Translations under genes and position numbers: made by a program | In this document: positions 1 to 9,009 of the stretch, one piece after another | Numbering within the stretch: position 1 is the stretch's first letter | Layout: every line of letters starts with the position of its first letter | The notes under the pieces: model-generated | The model's input: the letters and a program-made list of their open reading frames with translations, nothing else | Told to the model about the DNA's origin: nothing | The model's database searches: none | Source of the DNA: Pedobacter nyackensis | GTDB lineage: Bacteria > Bacteroidota > Bacteroidia > Sphingobacteriales > Sphingobacteriaceae | Length of the DNA stretch: 64,000 nucleotides | Reading direction: 5' to 3' | Assembly: GCF_900176505.1 (NCBI RefSeq) | Contig: NZ_FWYB01000016.1 | Span: 62,001 to 126,000, forward strand

Positions 1-354
1 TTCAAATTGTGGATCTGCAGCTACTCCAAGCAATCCATCTTCAATTCCCGAGAAAACGCTGAATTGTGCAATTTGTAACAATTCCTTGCTGTGGTTGTTA
101 AAATAGCGAACAGCTCCTTTTCGTTCGATTACCACAAGATCATAATTAGGTAATATAGCCATTCCCATTGGTTCATCCAGGCCAGAAACCAGTGTCATAT
201 GGCTGAAACGGCTCGAATCTGGAGGAATGCCCGCAGCCCTGCCCTGGTTTAATTCGGGCATCAGTTTTAATGCTATTTTCTCTTTGTATACATAGGCCAG
301 ACACACTGTTCCTAGCACCGCCAGAGCTATAAATGAAGAGGCAAATAATTTCAT
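1..354 (-). CDS. PQQ-dependent sugar dehydrogenase-like protein, N-terminal part (runs off the window)
   Basis: The first 118 codons are visible; the rest lies beyond base 1. The protein opens with a short hydrophobic segment (MKLFASSFIALAVLGTVCLA), probably a signal anchor or signal peptide. It continues with segments typical of soluble glucose/sorbosone dehydrogenase propellers: LDEPMGMAI, then a VVIERKGAVR strand and an EDGLLGVAADPQF turn. These match the start of a PQQ-type beta-propeller, as in the gene just upstream. It begins 47 bases after the stop of that gene on the same strand, so the two are probably one transcript. Catalytic residues lie outside the window, so activity cannot be judged. 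Confidence 0.72.
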   Translation of the reverse strand, partial: MKLFASSFIALAVLGTVCLAYVYKEKIALKLMPELNQGRAAGIPPDSSRFSHMTLVSGLDEPMGMAILPNYDLVVIERKGAVRYFNNHSKELLQIAQFSVFSGIEDGLLGVAADPQFE

Positions 355-401
355 ACTTTTGTCTTTTTTGGTTTAATAATGAATTCGGTCGGGACCAGAA
401 T

Positions 402-1985
402 TTATAGCCTGCCCGCTGTCACTTCTGTTGCTGAAATGCGGCTGGCCTTATTGCCGAAGGATGATCGGATGTAGGTAAGCAGTTCTGCTATTTCTTTATC
501 ACTTAAGAAATGGAAAGCTGGCATCTGTTGATTGTACACCGCGCCTTTGACTTTAATCTTGCCAGATAAACCGTTTAACAGGATATCGATAAGTTGTTTT
601 TTATCTCCCAGTACTTGTTCCGCACCTATTAAAGGAGGGAAAGTGCCTAAAACACCATTACCATCAGATTTATGGCAGGAAGCACAGTATTGACTATAGC
701 TCGACTTTCCCATTTGTACTACCGGCTTTTTTAATTCGGACAGCAGGCCAGGATCTTTTTGGGCTTTAAAGCCTGGAGACAATTTGTCACCTGCCCGCAT
801 TTTAAATAACCGGAGTATTCTATCGTCTTTTGCCCTGGGAAAACCGATTGAAGGATTCCAGTCTCTGTTACTTGTAGACACATAAATGTCTCCTGCGGGC
901 GATACACATACATCTCGTAAACGGCCATACTCTTTATCTAAATATACGTGCTCAGATACAATCTCGTCGCCTTTCTCATTTAGTTTTAAAAGCCTTAAAC
1001 TACTTCCTTTAAGCGTAGTGAGTATAAGCGAGTTATCCCATTCCGGTATTGCTGTTGAATGATAATAATCCATCCCTGCAGGTGCTATCGTTGGGGTCCA
1101 TGCTTTTAATGGCTCCACCACAGCATCTTGCTGTCGAAATGCTATTTCTTGTGGAGTGTCAGCCTTTCCGGTAACCTCTGGCCACCCATAATTTCCACCT
1201 TTTTGTATCAGATTTACCTCATCGTCATTAGCATCACCATGTTCAGAAGTGTATAACTTATTGTTAGATGCATATACCAATCCTTGTATATTACGGTACC
1301 CACTTGCCCATATCGCACTTCCTTTTATTGGATTATCGTCAGGAATACTACCATCTATATTTAACCGCAAAATTTTGCCGCACAAACTTTTGTTGTCCTG
1401 GGCCAACTTAGATCGAAGCCCGTCACCCGTTGCCCAGAAGATCTTTCCGTCAGCTGAAAAGGATAGCCTGGATCCATTATGAGACGTCCCCCCCGGTACT
1501 TCCAATAGCACAAAAGGATTTATTAAACTGTCTGCGGAATAAGTATAACGAACCAGCCGGGACAAGATAATGCTATCCTTTTTACAGGTATAATCAACCA
1601 CCACATATGGCCATTTATCTATATCTGGAGAGAAAGCCATTCCCAGCAAGCCGGCTGTTCTTTGGTGCCACACCATCTCAATTTTTAACACTTTCTTTCT
1701 CTCCCCCGTTACGGGATTTACTCTGCTAACACTTCCTTTCTGTTCAGTGAACCAGATCCAGTTATCAGGACCCCAAACAATTTCCCAGGGGACATCCAAA
1801 TTTAATATTACTGTACCAACTGCTACCTTACTTGTTTCTAAGACAATTTCTTGTTCAACAGGCGTATCTATTACATTTTGGTTAGTTACCGCTGCATTAC
1901 AACCGATCAGAAAATGAACCATGACTGCAGTCCAGAGGTAATTAATCAAGGGCAATGTGAATACTGGGTTAAAAGATTTGTGCAT
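402..1985 (-). CDS. PQQ-dependent sugar dehydrogenase fused to cytochrome c, lipoprotein
   Basis: 527 residues. A hydrophobic leader ends in a lipobox (FLIGC, Cys29), so the protein is probably anchored in an envelope membrane. Residues about 60-400 form a soluble-type glucose/sorbosone dehydrogenase propeller: PWEIVWGPD, the SHNGSRL segment holding the likely catalytic His, SEHGDANDDEVN and GGNYGWPEV (calcium/PQQ site). Residues about 422-510 are a class I cytochrome c with heme motif CASCH (434-438) and a likely distal Met near 488 (QQMPAF). The family oxidises sugars in the periplasm; the fused heme would pass electrons to the respiratory chain. The sugar substrate is not known. A partial paralogue follows on the same strand. 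Confidence 0.85.
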   Translation of the reverse strand: MHKSFNPVFTLPLINYLWTAVMVHFLIGCNAAVTNQNVIDTPVEQEIVLETSKVAVGTVILNLDVPWEIVWGPDNWIWFTEQKGSVSRVNPVTGERKKVLKIEMVWHQRTAGLLGMAFSPDIDKWPYVVVDYTCKKDSIILSRLVRYTYSADSLINPFVLLEVPGGTSHNGSRLSFSADGKIFWATGDGLRSKLAQDNKSLCGKILRLNIDGSIPDDNPIKGSAIWASGYRNIQGLVYASNNKLYTSEHGDANDDEVNLIQKGGNYGWPEVTGKADTPQEIAFRQQDAVVEPLKAWTPTIAPAGMDYYHSTAIPEWDNSLILTTLKGSSLRLLKLNEKGDEIVSEHVYLDKEYGRLRDVCVSPAGDIYVSTSNRDWNPSIGFPRAKDDRILRLFKMRAGDKLSPGFKAQKDPGLLSELKKPVVQMGKSSYSQYCASCHKSDGNGVLGTFPPLIGAEQVLGDKKQLIDILLNGLSGKIKVKGAVYNQQMPAFHFLSDKEIAELLTYIRSSFGNKASRISATEVTAGRL

Positions 1986-2189
1986 ACTTGTCGTAACATA
2001 TTTTGTTGAGTGTACTTCAATCCCATGCTAGTCAAGGATTATATGTTATTAAGTAGAGACAAGTTGCCCGGGCATTGGGGGTAGATACTAAATAAATTAT
2101 TGCAGCAATTGTAAAACGCGGGAATTTAAGTTCAACGCAAAACAAGATTATGGAACGGAGCTGAGAAGATTGACATGAATGTAACCAAA

Positions 2190-2234
2190 AACAACAAAAG
2201 GCCTTTATTCTCACGAAAAAGGCCTTTTGTTGTT
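2190..2234 (-). terminator. Strong hairpin terminator after tRNA-Phe copy A
   Basis: A perfect 16-bp inverted repeat (2190-2205 and 2219-2234, arm AACAACAAAAGGCCTT) with a 13-base loop. It lies 4 bases past the 3' end of the tRNA. The stem supplies its own U-rich strand in either direction. It differs in sequence from the hairpin following tRNA-Phe copy B. Confidence 0.75.
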
Positions 2235-2367
2235 GCAGTGGTATGGGCCGGGATCGAACCGGCGACACATGGATTTTCAGTCCATTGCTCTACCGACTGA
2301 GCTACCGTACCATCTTATTTAAACATGATTCGCAATCATGTTCCCCTCGGTTGGGAGTGCAAATGTA
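2233..2367. repeat. Direct repeat, copy A: tRNA-Phe gene plus leader and -7 box
   Basis: This stretch matches 17645-17780 with a single 1-base gap (CTTA against CTTTA just upstream of the tRNA). It includes the last bases of the 3' flank, the whole tRNA, a leader with an AACATGATT/AATCATGTT inverted repeat (2322-2330, 2334-2342) and a TACATTTG -7 box on the minus strand (2360-2367). Identity stops exactly at the upstream edge of the -7 box. At the expected -33 position (about 2386-2389) no TTTG is seen, unlike copy B. Copy A therefore looks like the duplicated copy that lost half of its promoter. Confidence 0.9.
2239..2311 (-). tRNA. tRNA-Phe (GAA), copy A
   Basis: The 73-base gene folds as a full cloverleaf. 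It has a D-stem GCTC/GAGC, anticodon stem ATGGA/TCCAT around loop CTGAAAA (anticodon GAA), T-stem GCCGG/CCGGC with loop TTCGATC, and discriminator A73. CCA is not encoded. The acceptor stem GGTACGG/CCATACC carries a C5-A68 mismatch, also present in copy B. Its promoter keeps only the -7 box. Confidence 0.95.
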
Positions 2368-2489
2368 ATATCTTTTCGCTTATTATCATATCATCAATAG
2401 CGAAATATTTATTAGCCACTCTCTTTCACACAATTAAGTTTTATAAAGAAAGTCTTAGCAGGTATTATGTCCATCTATTTAAATTGCGC

Positions 2490-2534
2490 TAAAACAAAAA
2501 AGCTCCAAATTTCTCTGAAGCTTTTTGCAGTGGT
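2490..2534. repeat. 45-bp repeat with hairpin, second copy of the tRNA-Phe copy B 3' flank
   Basis: Identical to 17610-17654 except one base (A2508 against G17628). It contains a hairpin (arms 2497-2504 and 2519-2526, AAAAAGCT/AGCTTTTT) and the GCAGTGGT that, at copy B, runs into the tRNA 3' end. Here the sequence departs from tRNA-Phe immediately after GCAGTGGT. This is what a recombination scar at a tRNA 3' end would look like. Confidence 0.8.
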
Positions 2535-2558
2535 GGCAAGCATTAGGATTTCGAACCA
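2531..2558 (-). other. tRNA-like 3' fragment, degenerate
   Basis: Read on the minus strand, this 28-base stretch starts with TGGTTCGA, resembling a T-loop, and ends with GCCACCA directly before the tRNA-type 3' flank CTGC and hairpin. It does not form a normal T-stem of 5 bp, and nothing upstream forms the remaining arms. It could be the remnant of another tRNA 3' end left by integration or recombination, or chance resemblance. Confidence 0.35.
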
Positions 2559-2582
2559 TTTCCTTTCTGATTTGCGTAGATC

Positions 2583-4451
2583 TTATTTTGTGTCTCTTTT
2601 AATTAATGACTGGTAAAGACTTTTTAATTCCTGACCTCTGGTCAATTTAGCGTCACCGTTCATTTCAATACCGGATATCGCCCGCCAGAGTTTAGCCGTC
2701 TGAACATCCATAGCTTCTGACAACCGGGCTTCCCAACCAGGTAAGTAACCGCGTAACCCCATATATTGCACCATTTTAAAATCATAATCATCAGGTGCTA
2801 TATCTTTATAATAAATCAATGTAGCTTTTTGATCTATCAATTTATCCTGTAGTATACTCAGGTCCAGGTTCTTCAATTTAAGCTTCGAGTCAATCGCCAG
2901 TGACGCAGCAATACCTGCTGCCTGTCCAATTGCCATCCAGCAAGGCTCCATACGCAGCGTTGAGAAACCAATATGACTCCCCGAAACCGGAACGGGAAAC
3001 AACAGATTATCCAGTTCTTTGGGCATCATTACTCCGAAAGGAACCGTATAAACATCTGAAAGATAACTGATAAAACCATCCAGATGTATTTTTCCGGACT
3101 CACGTTTCCGGACCGCATGAGAGTCAAGTGCGTAATGGCTTGCCGTTATGCTATTGGCATGTAAAGGAGGTCTCGACCCGGGAGTTACGGCAATGGCATC
3201 ATGGGCAGTAAAAAAATAAGTCCCTTCCATGCGTCGCCCTTCCCTTACGTAGACCTGCCTCGGAAAATTTTCATTGTCCTTATACTCATCTTTAGCGAGG
3301 CCCCATTCGCCTGAAGACTTTTTAAAGCTGACCGGAAGTTCCGGATCGTTTTGAGCAAAATAGATCAAACCGAGCGTATAGCTTTTAAGGCGTTCCGCAA
3401 ACTTATCGCGCCAGTCCCAGCCTGATGTAGGCCATGGCCAGTTTTCTTCTGGAAGATCCGTCGATATTAATCCTAAATGCTGGTTATTAGCATCGGTTTT
3501 CTGGTTTGGTAAAAATACCCGGTTGGTTATTTTGGCGATTCCCCATTTGTCGCCGGGTATTCCTGAGGTATCACCCTTCGCAATATTTTTACGATTGGCA
3601 GCCATCATTTCCGCAGAGACATTCAACATTTCAACACCCGCATGACGCCCATCCCATATGTCGTTAGCAAGTGATTTAAACTCGTCCCGATCATATTTCC
3701 GGGGTTTTGTAATGGTTACCCTGTTACTTGCATTATCCGTCAGGCACAATCGATAATTGTAAGCCTGTACAGCATTATCAGCCTGATAAGTAGTACCCTC
3801 ACCTACTGGCCCATCCCAATATTTATAAGTCCTGCCGGCACCATCCTCAGCAAACTCATCTTTCCCCTCACGACCGATACGGTAAGGAATTTTAGCTGCG
3901 GCGGCGAGGTCTCCTTCATAAGTCCCGTCAATAAAAACGTCTCCCTGATATTCTTCGGTTTGTTTTGTTAAACGATTGGTAACCCTAATCTTAGTTATCT
4001 TGTTATTTTGGGTGCTTACATTTTTCTCCTCCGCATCAAACTGACGCATCTTATAAATTTTTATTTTGTCGCTATATTCCGCAAGCATTTGCTCGAATAT
4101 CATTTCAGCAACAGAAGGCTCAAAATGATAACCATTGCTGCACATTTTCACCTGTTCAGAATGCTCACCATATTTTTTAATATAATATTTTTTAATACGC
4201 CCGGTAAAATCTGTAAACAAGCCCGTTGTGGCACCCCTTGTAGCAATATCTGTAGCACCTAGTCCGTTGGCCGGCAAGCCGCCTATATGCCCGGTACGCT
4301 CTAGAATAACGGAAGTTTTCCCCAGCTTGGCAGCTGAAATGGCACACATAATCCCCCCCGGATTACCTCCGACAATAACAAGATTGTACTGCGAAAATGC
4401 TGCTGATGCAGGAAAAAGGAATGCAAAAAAAAGGCACTTAAATATCTTCAT
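2583..4451 (-). CDS. Secreted FAD-dependent oxidoreductase (FAD_oxidored family)
   Basis: 622 residues with a Sec signal peptide (cleavage likely after ASAAFSQ, about residue 21). A dinucleotide-binding fold starts at once: beta strand YNLVIVGG, glycine motif GGNPGG (28-33), then a basic/acidic end at E51. Family segments such as DGTYEGDLAAAA and a C-terminal GQAAGIAASLA motif agree with the FAD_oxidored family often encoded in Bacteroidota glycan loci. It is the last gene of the GH79-GH88-PL8-esterase operon, 43 bases after the esterase. The substrate is unknown; oxidation of a sugar or uronate released by its neighbours is inference. Confidence 0.85.
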   Translation of the reverse strand: MKIFKCLFFAFLFPASAAFSQYNLVIVGGNPGGIMCAISAAKLGKTSVILERTGHIGGLPANGLGATDIATRGATTGLFTDFTGRIKKYYIKKYGEHSEQVKMCSNGYHFEPSVAEMIFEQMLAEYSDKIKIYKMRQFDAEEKNVSTQNNKITKIRVTNRLTKQTEEYQGDVFIDGTYEGDLAAAAKIPYRIGREGKDEFAEDGAGRTYKYWDGPVGEGTTYQADNAVQAYNYRLCLTDNASNRVTITKPRKYDRDEFKSLANDIWDGRHAGVEMLNVSAEMMAANRKNIAKGDTSGIPGDKWGIAKITNRVFLPNQKTDANNQHLGLISTDLPEENWPWPTSGWDWRDKFAERLKSYTLGLIYFAQNDPELPVSFKKSSGEWGLAKDEYKDNENFPRQVYVREGRRMEGTYFFTAHDAIAVTPGSRPPLHANSITASHYALDSHAVRKRESGKIHLDGFISYLSDVYTVPFGVMMPKELDNLLFPVPVSGSHIGFSTLRMEPCWMAIGQAAGIAASLAIDSKLKLKNLDLSILQDKLIDQKATLIYYKDIAPDDYDFKMVQYMGLRGYLPGWEARLSEAMDVQTAKLWRAISGIEMNGDAKLTRGQELKSLYQSLIKRDTK

Positions 4452-4494
4452 ATTTCTTACTTATAAATAAAAACGATTGGTTTATTGTTAGTGG

Positions 4495-5415
4495 TTAGTT
4501 CTTTAATTCTTTCGCTAATAATCCATTGGCATCTAGCCAATTTATAGCATGATCAAACCATTGATCTTTCGTTGCTTTGTTATACAGTCCAAAACCATGT
4601 CCGCCAGTTGGGTACAACACCATTTCGGCCTTTACTTTGGCTTCTGTTAAAGCGCTGTAAAACAAAAGGCTATTTTGAACCGCTACTGTCTTATCATCCT
4701 GAGCTTGTACAATGAAGGTAATCGGAGTATTGCCGTCAACTTGTTTTTCATTCGAATACAGATCAACCAATTCCTGACCTGGATCTGCGCCAAGCAGATT
4801 ATGCTTTGACCCCTGATGTCCTACCGCTCCGAAACTGATCACAGGATAGATCAGCATCATAAAATCAGGCCGAAGATTAACATTCAGTTTATTTTCAATA
4901 GCTGTATGATCAAAATGAGTTCCCGCACTTGAGGCGAGATGTCCACCTGCCGAAAACCCTACAATTCCAAGCTTAGCCGGATTGATACCCCATTCTGCTG
5001 ATCGCAATCTAACCAGTTGTATAGCCCGCTGAGCATCCTGTAAAGGCCCAATGGTTTTATCGGCCATCACTTCATCACTTGGCAGACGATACTTCAGTAC
5101 AAATGCGGTAACACCGATCTCATTAAATTTTAGTGCGATATCATAGCCTTCTTTGCCCATCATTAACCGGGCATAACCACCTCCCGGACAAATGATAACC
5201 GCAGCGCCATTAGCTTTGGCCTTTTCAGGAAAAAAGGGGGTAATGGTTGGAATACTTACAAAGCTAACCTTATTATCTTCCTTAGTCTCAACGTACGAGA
5301 ATGGTGTTTTTTTTGAATTTGGGACGCCATCAGGATACAGCAAAACAGACTGCTGTGCAAAGCCATATGGAATACAGGCAATGAACAGTAAAATATTTAA
5401 AATGCAAATCTTCAT
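4495..5415 (-). CDS. Secreted alpha/beta-hydrolase esterase (acetyl-xylan-esterase-like)
   Basis: 306 residues with a signal peptide ending near residue 20 (PYGFAQ). The alpha/beta-hydrolase core is clear: oxyanion segment CPGGGYARL (76-84), nucleophile elbow GFSAGG with S155, acid D240 or D241 (QAQDDKT), and H273 (TGGHGFG). This matches the COG0657 esterase group (BD-FAE-like), which removes acetyl or other acyl groups from polysaccharides. It lies 21 bases downstream of the PL8 lyase gene, so de-esterification probably exposes the polymer to the lyase. The precise acyl group is not predictable. Confidence 0.85.
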   Translation of the reverse strand: MKICILNILLFIACIPYGFAQQSVLLYPDGVPNSKKTPFSYVETKEDNKVSFVSIPTITPFFPEKAKANGAAVIICPGGGYARLMMGKEGYDIALKFNEIGVTAFVLKYRLPSDEVMADKTIGPLQDAQRAIQLVRLRSAEWGINPAKLGIVGFSAGGHLASSAGTHFDHTAIENKLNVNLRPDFMMLIYPVISFGAVGHQGSKHNLLGADPGQELVDLYSNEKQVDGNTPITFIVQAQDDKTVAVQNSLLFYSALTEAKVKAEMVLYPTGGHGFGLYNKATKDQWFDHAINWLDANGLLAKELKN

Positions 5416-5436
5416 GTCTTTGAATTAAATTAAAAA

Positions 5437-7800
5437 TCATTGTTTAAACATAGCAGATACAGACCTGCCTTTCAAGCCCTTAACATTTACAGAAAATTGA
5501 AGTACAGGTTTTAACTGCTTTACGGTTATTTCGGGAGCAGAAGTCACAAGGCCCGAAAACGGTCTATTGATCTGTAGGTGAATAAGCCCTTCATTAAGCA
5601 TAGTTGGATCTGATAACGAAACATTCATGCCCTCTTCATTTTCCATAACCATTACCGCTGCTTTTTTATCGCAGGTTAAATATATTTTATGGTCCACAAC
5701 AACGGAACTTAAAGTATCTTTCCAAAAGTTAGCCGCAGTTAGCCCCAGCTTAATATCCTTTACAGCTTGAACTGTTGCTGTATTCTCCAATATTTGGATG
5801 GATGGATATTTGGCATACTGTTTAACTTTCTCAGCGCTATAACCAGGCAACAGCAAGTAAGCATATTTGTTCTCGGCGCCATTACCATCGATATTATGAT
5901 TGCCGTGTGCCTTCCATAAAGTTAAATAATGCCGTGTTTGCAAGGCGCTGCCGGTCCCGGTTCGTACCTCACTCCATGTGCCGCTTTGAGGCTTACGCTT
6001 CATGCTTAGTTTTATGCCCTCCGGAAAGTAATAGCCAATATCTGCCCCCCTTACATTCCCTGATAGATGCGCCCAGTTTACATTACGATCACTAACATCA
6101 AAATTACCCGGTATAATTTTGCCATCCACAGTAAATGTATTACTGTTTTCCAAACTGAGCTTGCGCTGTTCAATTGTAGTAAATACATTTCTGTTATCCT
6201 GATTGGTAATACCCGCACCCAAACAAACAATTCCATCAGCTAACATAAACCACGATTTTTTCGCCGAAAGTGTGGTGCCGAAGGGAGATAACTCCATTCC
6301 GCTTACTCCGTATTTATCCAGCATAGCAGTGCCGCCTACCCAACTTTTGGCGCTGGTTTTATTAGTCAAAGCCGTTAAATCCTCCTCCGTAGTAGTTCCG
6401 GGTAAATGCTGGTAATTAACAGTGCTCCAAAAATTATCTTCAAACTGCTTTTGATCTGCGTTATAAAGATAGCTCATACCATCTGAAAGGTGCCAGCCCT
6501 TTAAGTTTTCCTGATTAATGGATTCAAAATTGTAAATGCGGGCAGAATGCATACTCAGCATAAAGGCATAATGGTCTGCTTGCCGGACTGCCCTATCCAT
6601 ATTAGCCAGTTGCCGGTAAGTAATATAGGTTGTCTGTGGTAAAATAGTTTTATCATTCATCATCTCATTTGCCATCAGCGTAAGCGAAATGGATGAAAAA
6701 CCAGCCTTGCTCCCATCTTCCAGAATATAACTTTTCACGATAGAGGTTAATCGCCGGCCTTCTTCTTCAGGTGCCTGACGGGCAAGGAGTATCAATGCTT
6801 CAGTTAATGCTCTGCCTTTGCTGTGTTCGCTGGTATTATTACGGGCAATTTCGCGCCCCATAACGGAGCTCATTATTCCTCCCCGGTATACTATCGGCTG
6901 GAAAGAATCATAAACCCAACTATAGATATTGGTCGCATTAGCTACCATACCTGGTATTTCAGGAAACAGATACAGTAACTCTGTCAGTGAAGATAAAAGG
7001 GCGACACCATAGCCACCCGAATAAGGGTGCTTATTATGCTGAAGGAATGATCCGTCTATATAAAAGCCATCACCCTGTGTAACATAATTAAACACCGGAC
7101 TTAAAGCATTAATAGCATAAGATACTTTTGATGGGTTGTTAGCTATAATTGACGAGATAGCGATTACCCGGCTTATCCAAACCAAATTGGCACCGGTGTA
7201 ACCATCAACAGCCGGGGTGGCGTGTTGTATCGCACGGATGTATGCCGCCCGCGATTCCAGGCTAATCTGATCATAAAGTAAAACGACAATGTTGTTCAGT
7301 TTTTCCGGAATACCGATACGATAATCCCACCAATTATTATTCCCTCCTGTTCTGGGGATAAGTGTTCTTTCATTATATTTCTTACTATAAAGCCATTCCA
7401 ATGCGGTTAAGATGTCATTCTTCAGATGCTGATTATGATAACTATCGGTTCCAGGTGAGCAATAAGCAATCGCCATACTATATAGCCTGGTGTAGCTGGT
7501 AGTAATATCAGCGGATTTGTTATATTTCAGATCCAACCATAAGGTTTTTCGGCTAACCGTATCATTAACAAAACCATTTTTCCAGAAAGAAAGCGAATTT
7601 CTATTGATAATAGAAAGCTTATTTTTTATCAGCGGATCATTTGGGTTATACTTTCCGCCGATTAAAAAATCGCGCCATTTTATCCGTAAAGAGTCGCAAT
7701 TAAGTTGTTTGGCGGCTAAAGAATCCTGTGCGCATACCATAAGCGGTAGACAACTGGAAATTAATAAATATAGAAACACGCTGATTGTTTTCATTGCCAT
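5437..7800 (-). CDS. Polysaccharide lyase family 8
   Basis: 787 residues with a signal peptide (about 1-24, MVCAQ). The N-terminal alpha/alpha toroid carries the PL8 catalytic set: N205 (GANLVW), H255 and Y264 (QHNKHPYSGGYG, with the H+9=Y spacing seen in bacterial hyaluronate lyase), and Arg in GREIAR (316 or 320). NNWWDYRIGIP (154-164) is the usual aromatic patch. C-terminal beta-sandwich domains follow. PL8 enzymes cleave hyaluronan, chondroitin or xanthan by beta-elimination, leaving an unsaturated uronic acid. GH88, which removes that residue, lies directly upstream (6 bases). No sulfatase is nearby, which favours an unsulfated polymer. Confidence 0.9.
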   Translation of the reverse strand: MAMKTISVFLYLLISSCLPLMVCAQDSLAAKQLNCDSLRIKWRDFLIGGKYNPNDPLIKNKLSIINRNSLSFWKNGFVNDTVSRKTLWLDLKYNKSADITTSYTRLYSMAIAYCSPGTDSYHNQHLKNDILTALEWLYSKKYNERTLIPRTGGNNNWWDYRIGIPEKLNNIVVLLYDQISLESRAAYIRAIQHATPAVDGYTGANLVWISRVIAISSIIANNPSKVSYAINALSPVFNYVTQGDGFYIDGSFLQHNKHPYSGGYGVALLSSLTELLYLFPEIPGMVANATNIYSWVYDSFQPIVYRGGIMSSVMGREIARNNTSEHSKGRALTEALILLARQAPEEEGRRLTSIVKSYILEDGSKAGFSSISLTLMANEMMNDKTILPQTTYITYRQLANMDRAVRQADHYAFMLSMHSARIYNFESINQENLKGWHLSDGMSYLYNADQKQFEDNFWSTVNYQHLPGTTTEEDLTALTNKTSAKSWVGGTAMLDKYGVSGMELSPFGTTLSAKKSWFMLADGIVCLGAGITNQDNRNVFTTIEQRKLSLENSNTFTVDGKIIPGNFDVSDRNVNWAHLSGNVRGADIGYYFPEGIKLSMKRKPQSGTWSEVRTGTGSALQTRHYLTLWKAHGNHNIDGNGAENKYAYLLLPGYSAEKVKQYAKYPSIQILENTATVQAVKDIKLGLTAANFWKDTLSSVVVDHKIYLTCDKKAAVMVMENEEGMNVSLSDPTMLNEGLIHLQINRPFSGLVTSAPEITVKQLKPVLQFSVNVKGLKGRSVSAMFKQ

Positions 7801-7806
7801 ATGAAT

Positions 7807-9009
7807 TTATAAGACATCCTTTAAGTTTTTATAATGCTGATATCTGTATAAGGCTTCTAAAAAATAATAATCCGCATAAATAAGGGGAACGTCTATTTCG
7901 TCGTGATGCGGTCGGTGTCCTGTACTATGTTTTAGCAAAAAATACTGATTCGTTCCAGCCCTTGCCAGATACTCATCTGTACATAAAGCGCTCAGTATAG
8001 CCTGAGCTTTTTCATAATATCTTTTTTGTGCAACAACATAAGTACTTAACTCAAGTAAACCGGATGCCACTACAGCTGCTGCTGAAGCATCTTTTGACAC
8101 ATTCGGAATTTCCAGATCATTAAAATCCCAGAAAGGAATTGGATCATGAGAAAGATCGGTTTGTGACAAAAAATAATCCGCCGCCTTTTCAGCTTGTACT
8201 AAATATTTGGAGTCGCGGGTTTCCCGATATAAAAAAGTGTAAGCATAGATTGCCCAGGCTTGTCCCCGGGCCCAACATGAGCTGTCCGCATACCCCTGGA
8301 AAGTTTGCTTTTTAATCAGTTCACCACTTGCAGGATTAAAATCAAGTACGTGATAAGTACTGTGATCTGGTCTGAAACGATACTTTAAGTCAACATCAGC
8401 ATGTGAGACCGCAATATGATAAAAAGACGAATCGCCGCTCACTTTAGATGCCCATAACAACATTTCCAGGTTCATCAGGTTGTCAACTATAACCGGATAT
8501 TTGAAAGGTTTAAAATCCCATGATCTGATTGCCCCAACCTTTGGATTATATCTGGACGACAAGGATCTTGAGGCCTCTAACAAAACCTCCTTATAGCTAT
8601 TCTTGTGCGTTGTATGGTAAGCTTTATAAAAGGTATTGTATAGAACGAAACCAAGATCGTGAGTAGTTTTATTGTATTTTTCATTTTCTAAGGTTTCGGT
8701 ATGCCTGATGGCTTCATTTTTCCATTTGCCCTTTCGGGTTAGATAAAACATATACCATAAGTTACCGCCAAAAAAACCACTTGTCCAATCTTTGGACTTG
8801 ACTAACCTGATGGAACCGTCTTTATTCACACTGCGCGGATATAACGCAGCGTTGGGATATAGCTTCAGGTAGCTTTTGTATTGTTCTTCGGCAACATGCA
8901 GCACTTTATTAATATCTGGTTTTGTAACCTGTGCCTTTACTCCAACTGATAAGCAGAATAGCAGCATACACACGTAGCCTGCTATCCGATTTAATTTCTT
9001 TAAATTCAT
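7807..9009 (-). CDS. Glycoside hydrolase family 88, unsaturated glucuronyl hydrolase
   Basis: 400 residues with a signal peptide (about 1-26). The six-hairpin alpha/alpha barrel is recognisable from KDWTSGFFGGNLWYM and CWARGQAWAIYAY. The two aspartates expected for GH88 are D118 (THDLGF) and D176 (IVDNLMN). The family hydrates the 4,5-double bond of unsaturated uronates at the non-reducing end of lyase products. The start codon overlaps the GH79 stop by one base (TAATG), so translation is probably coupled. It fits functionally with the PL8 gene that follows. Confidence 0.92.
   Translation of the reverse strand: MNLKKLNRIAGYVCMLLFCLSVGVKAQVTKPDINKVLHVAEEQYKSYLKLYPNAALYPRSVNKDGSIRLVKSKDWTSGFFGGNLWYMFYLTRKGKWKNEAIRHTETLENEKYNKTTHDLGFVLYNTFYKAYHTTHKNSYKEVLLEASRSLSSRYNPKVGAIRSWDFKPFKYPVIVDNLMNLEMLLWASKVSGDSSFYHIAVSHADVDLKYRFRPDHSTYHVLDFNPASGELIKKQTFQGYADSSCWARGQAWAIYAYTFLYRETRDSKYLVQAEKAADYFLSQTDLSHDPIPFWDFNDLEIPNVSKDASAAAVVASGLLELSTYVVAQKRYYEKAQAILSALCTDEYLARAGTNQYFLLKHSTGHRPHHDEIDVPLIYADYYFLEALYRYQHYKNLKDVL

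Noticed and set aside
2032..2268. Open frame of 78 codons on the minus strand
   Set aside because: It overlaps the tRNA-Phe gene and its terminator hairpin and has no recognisable protein pattern; a chance frame.
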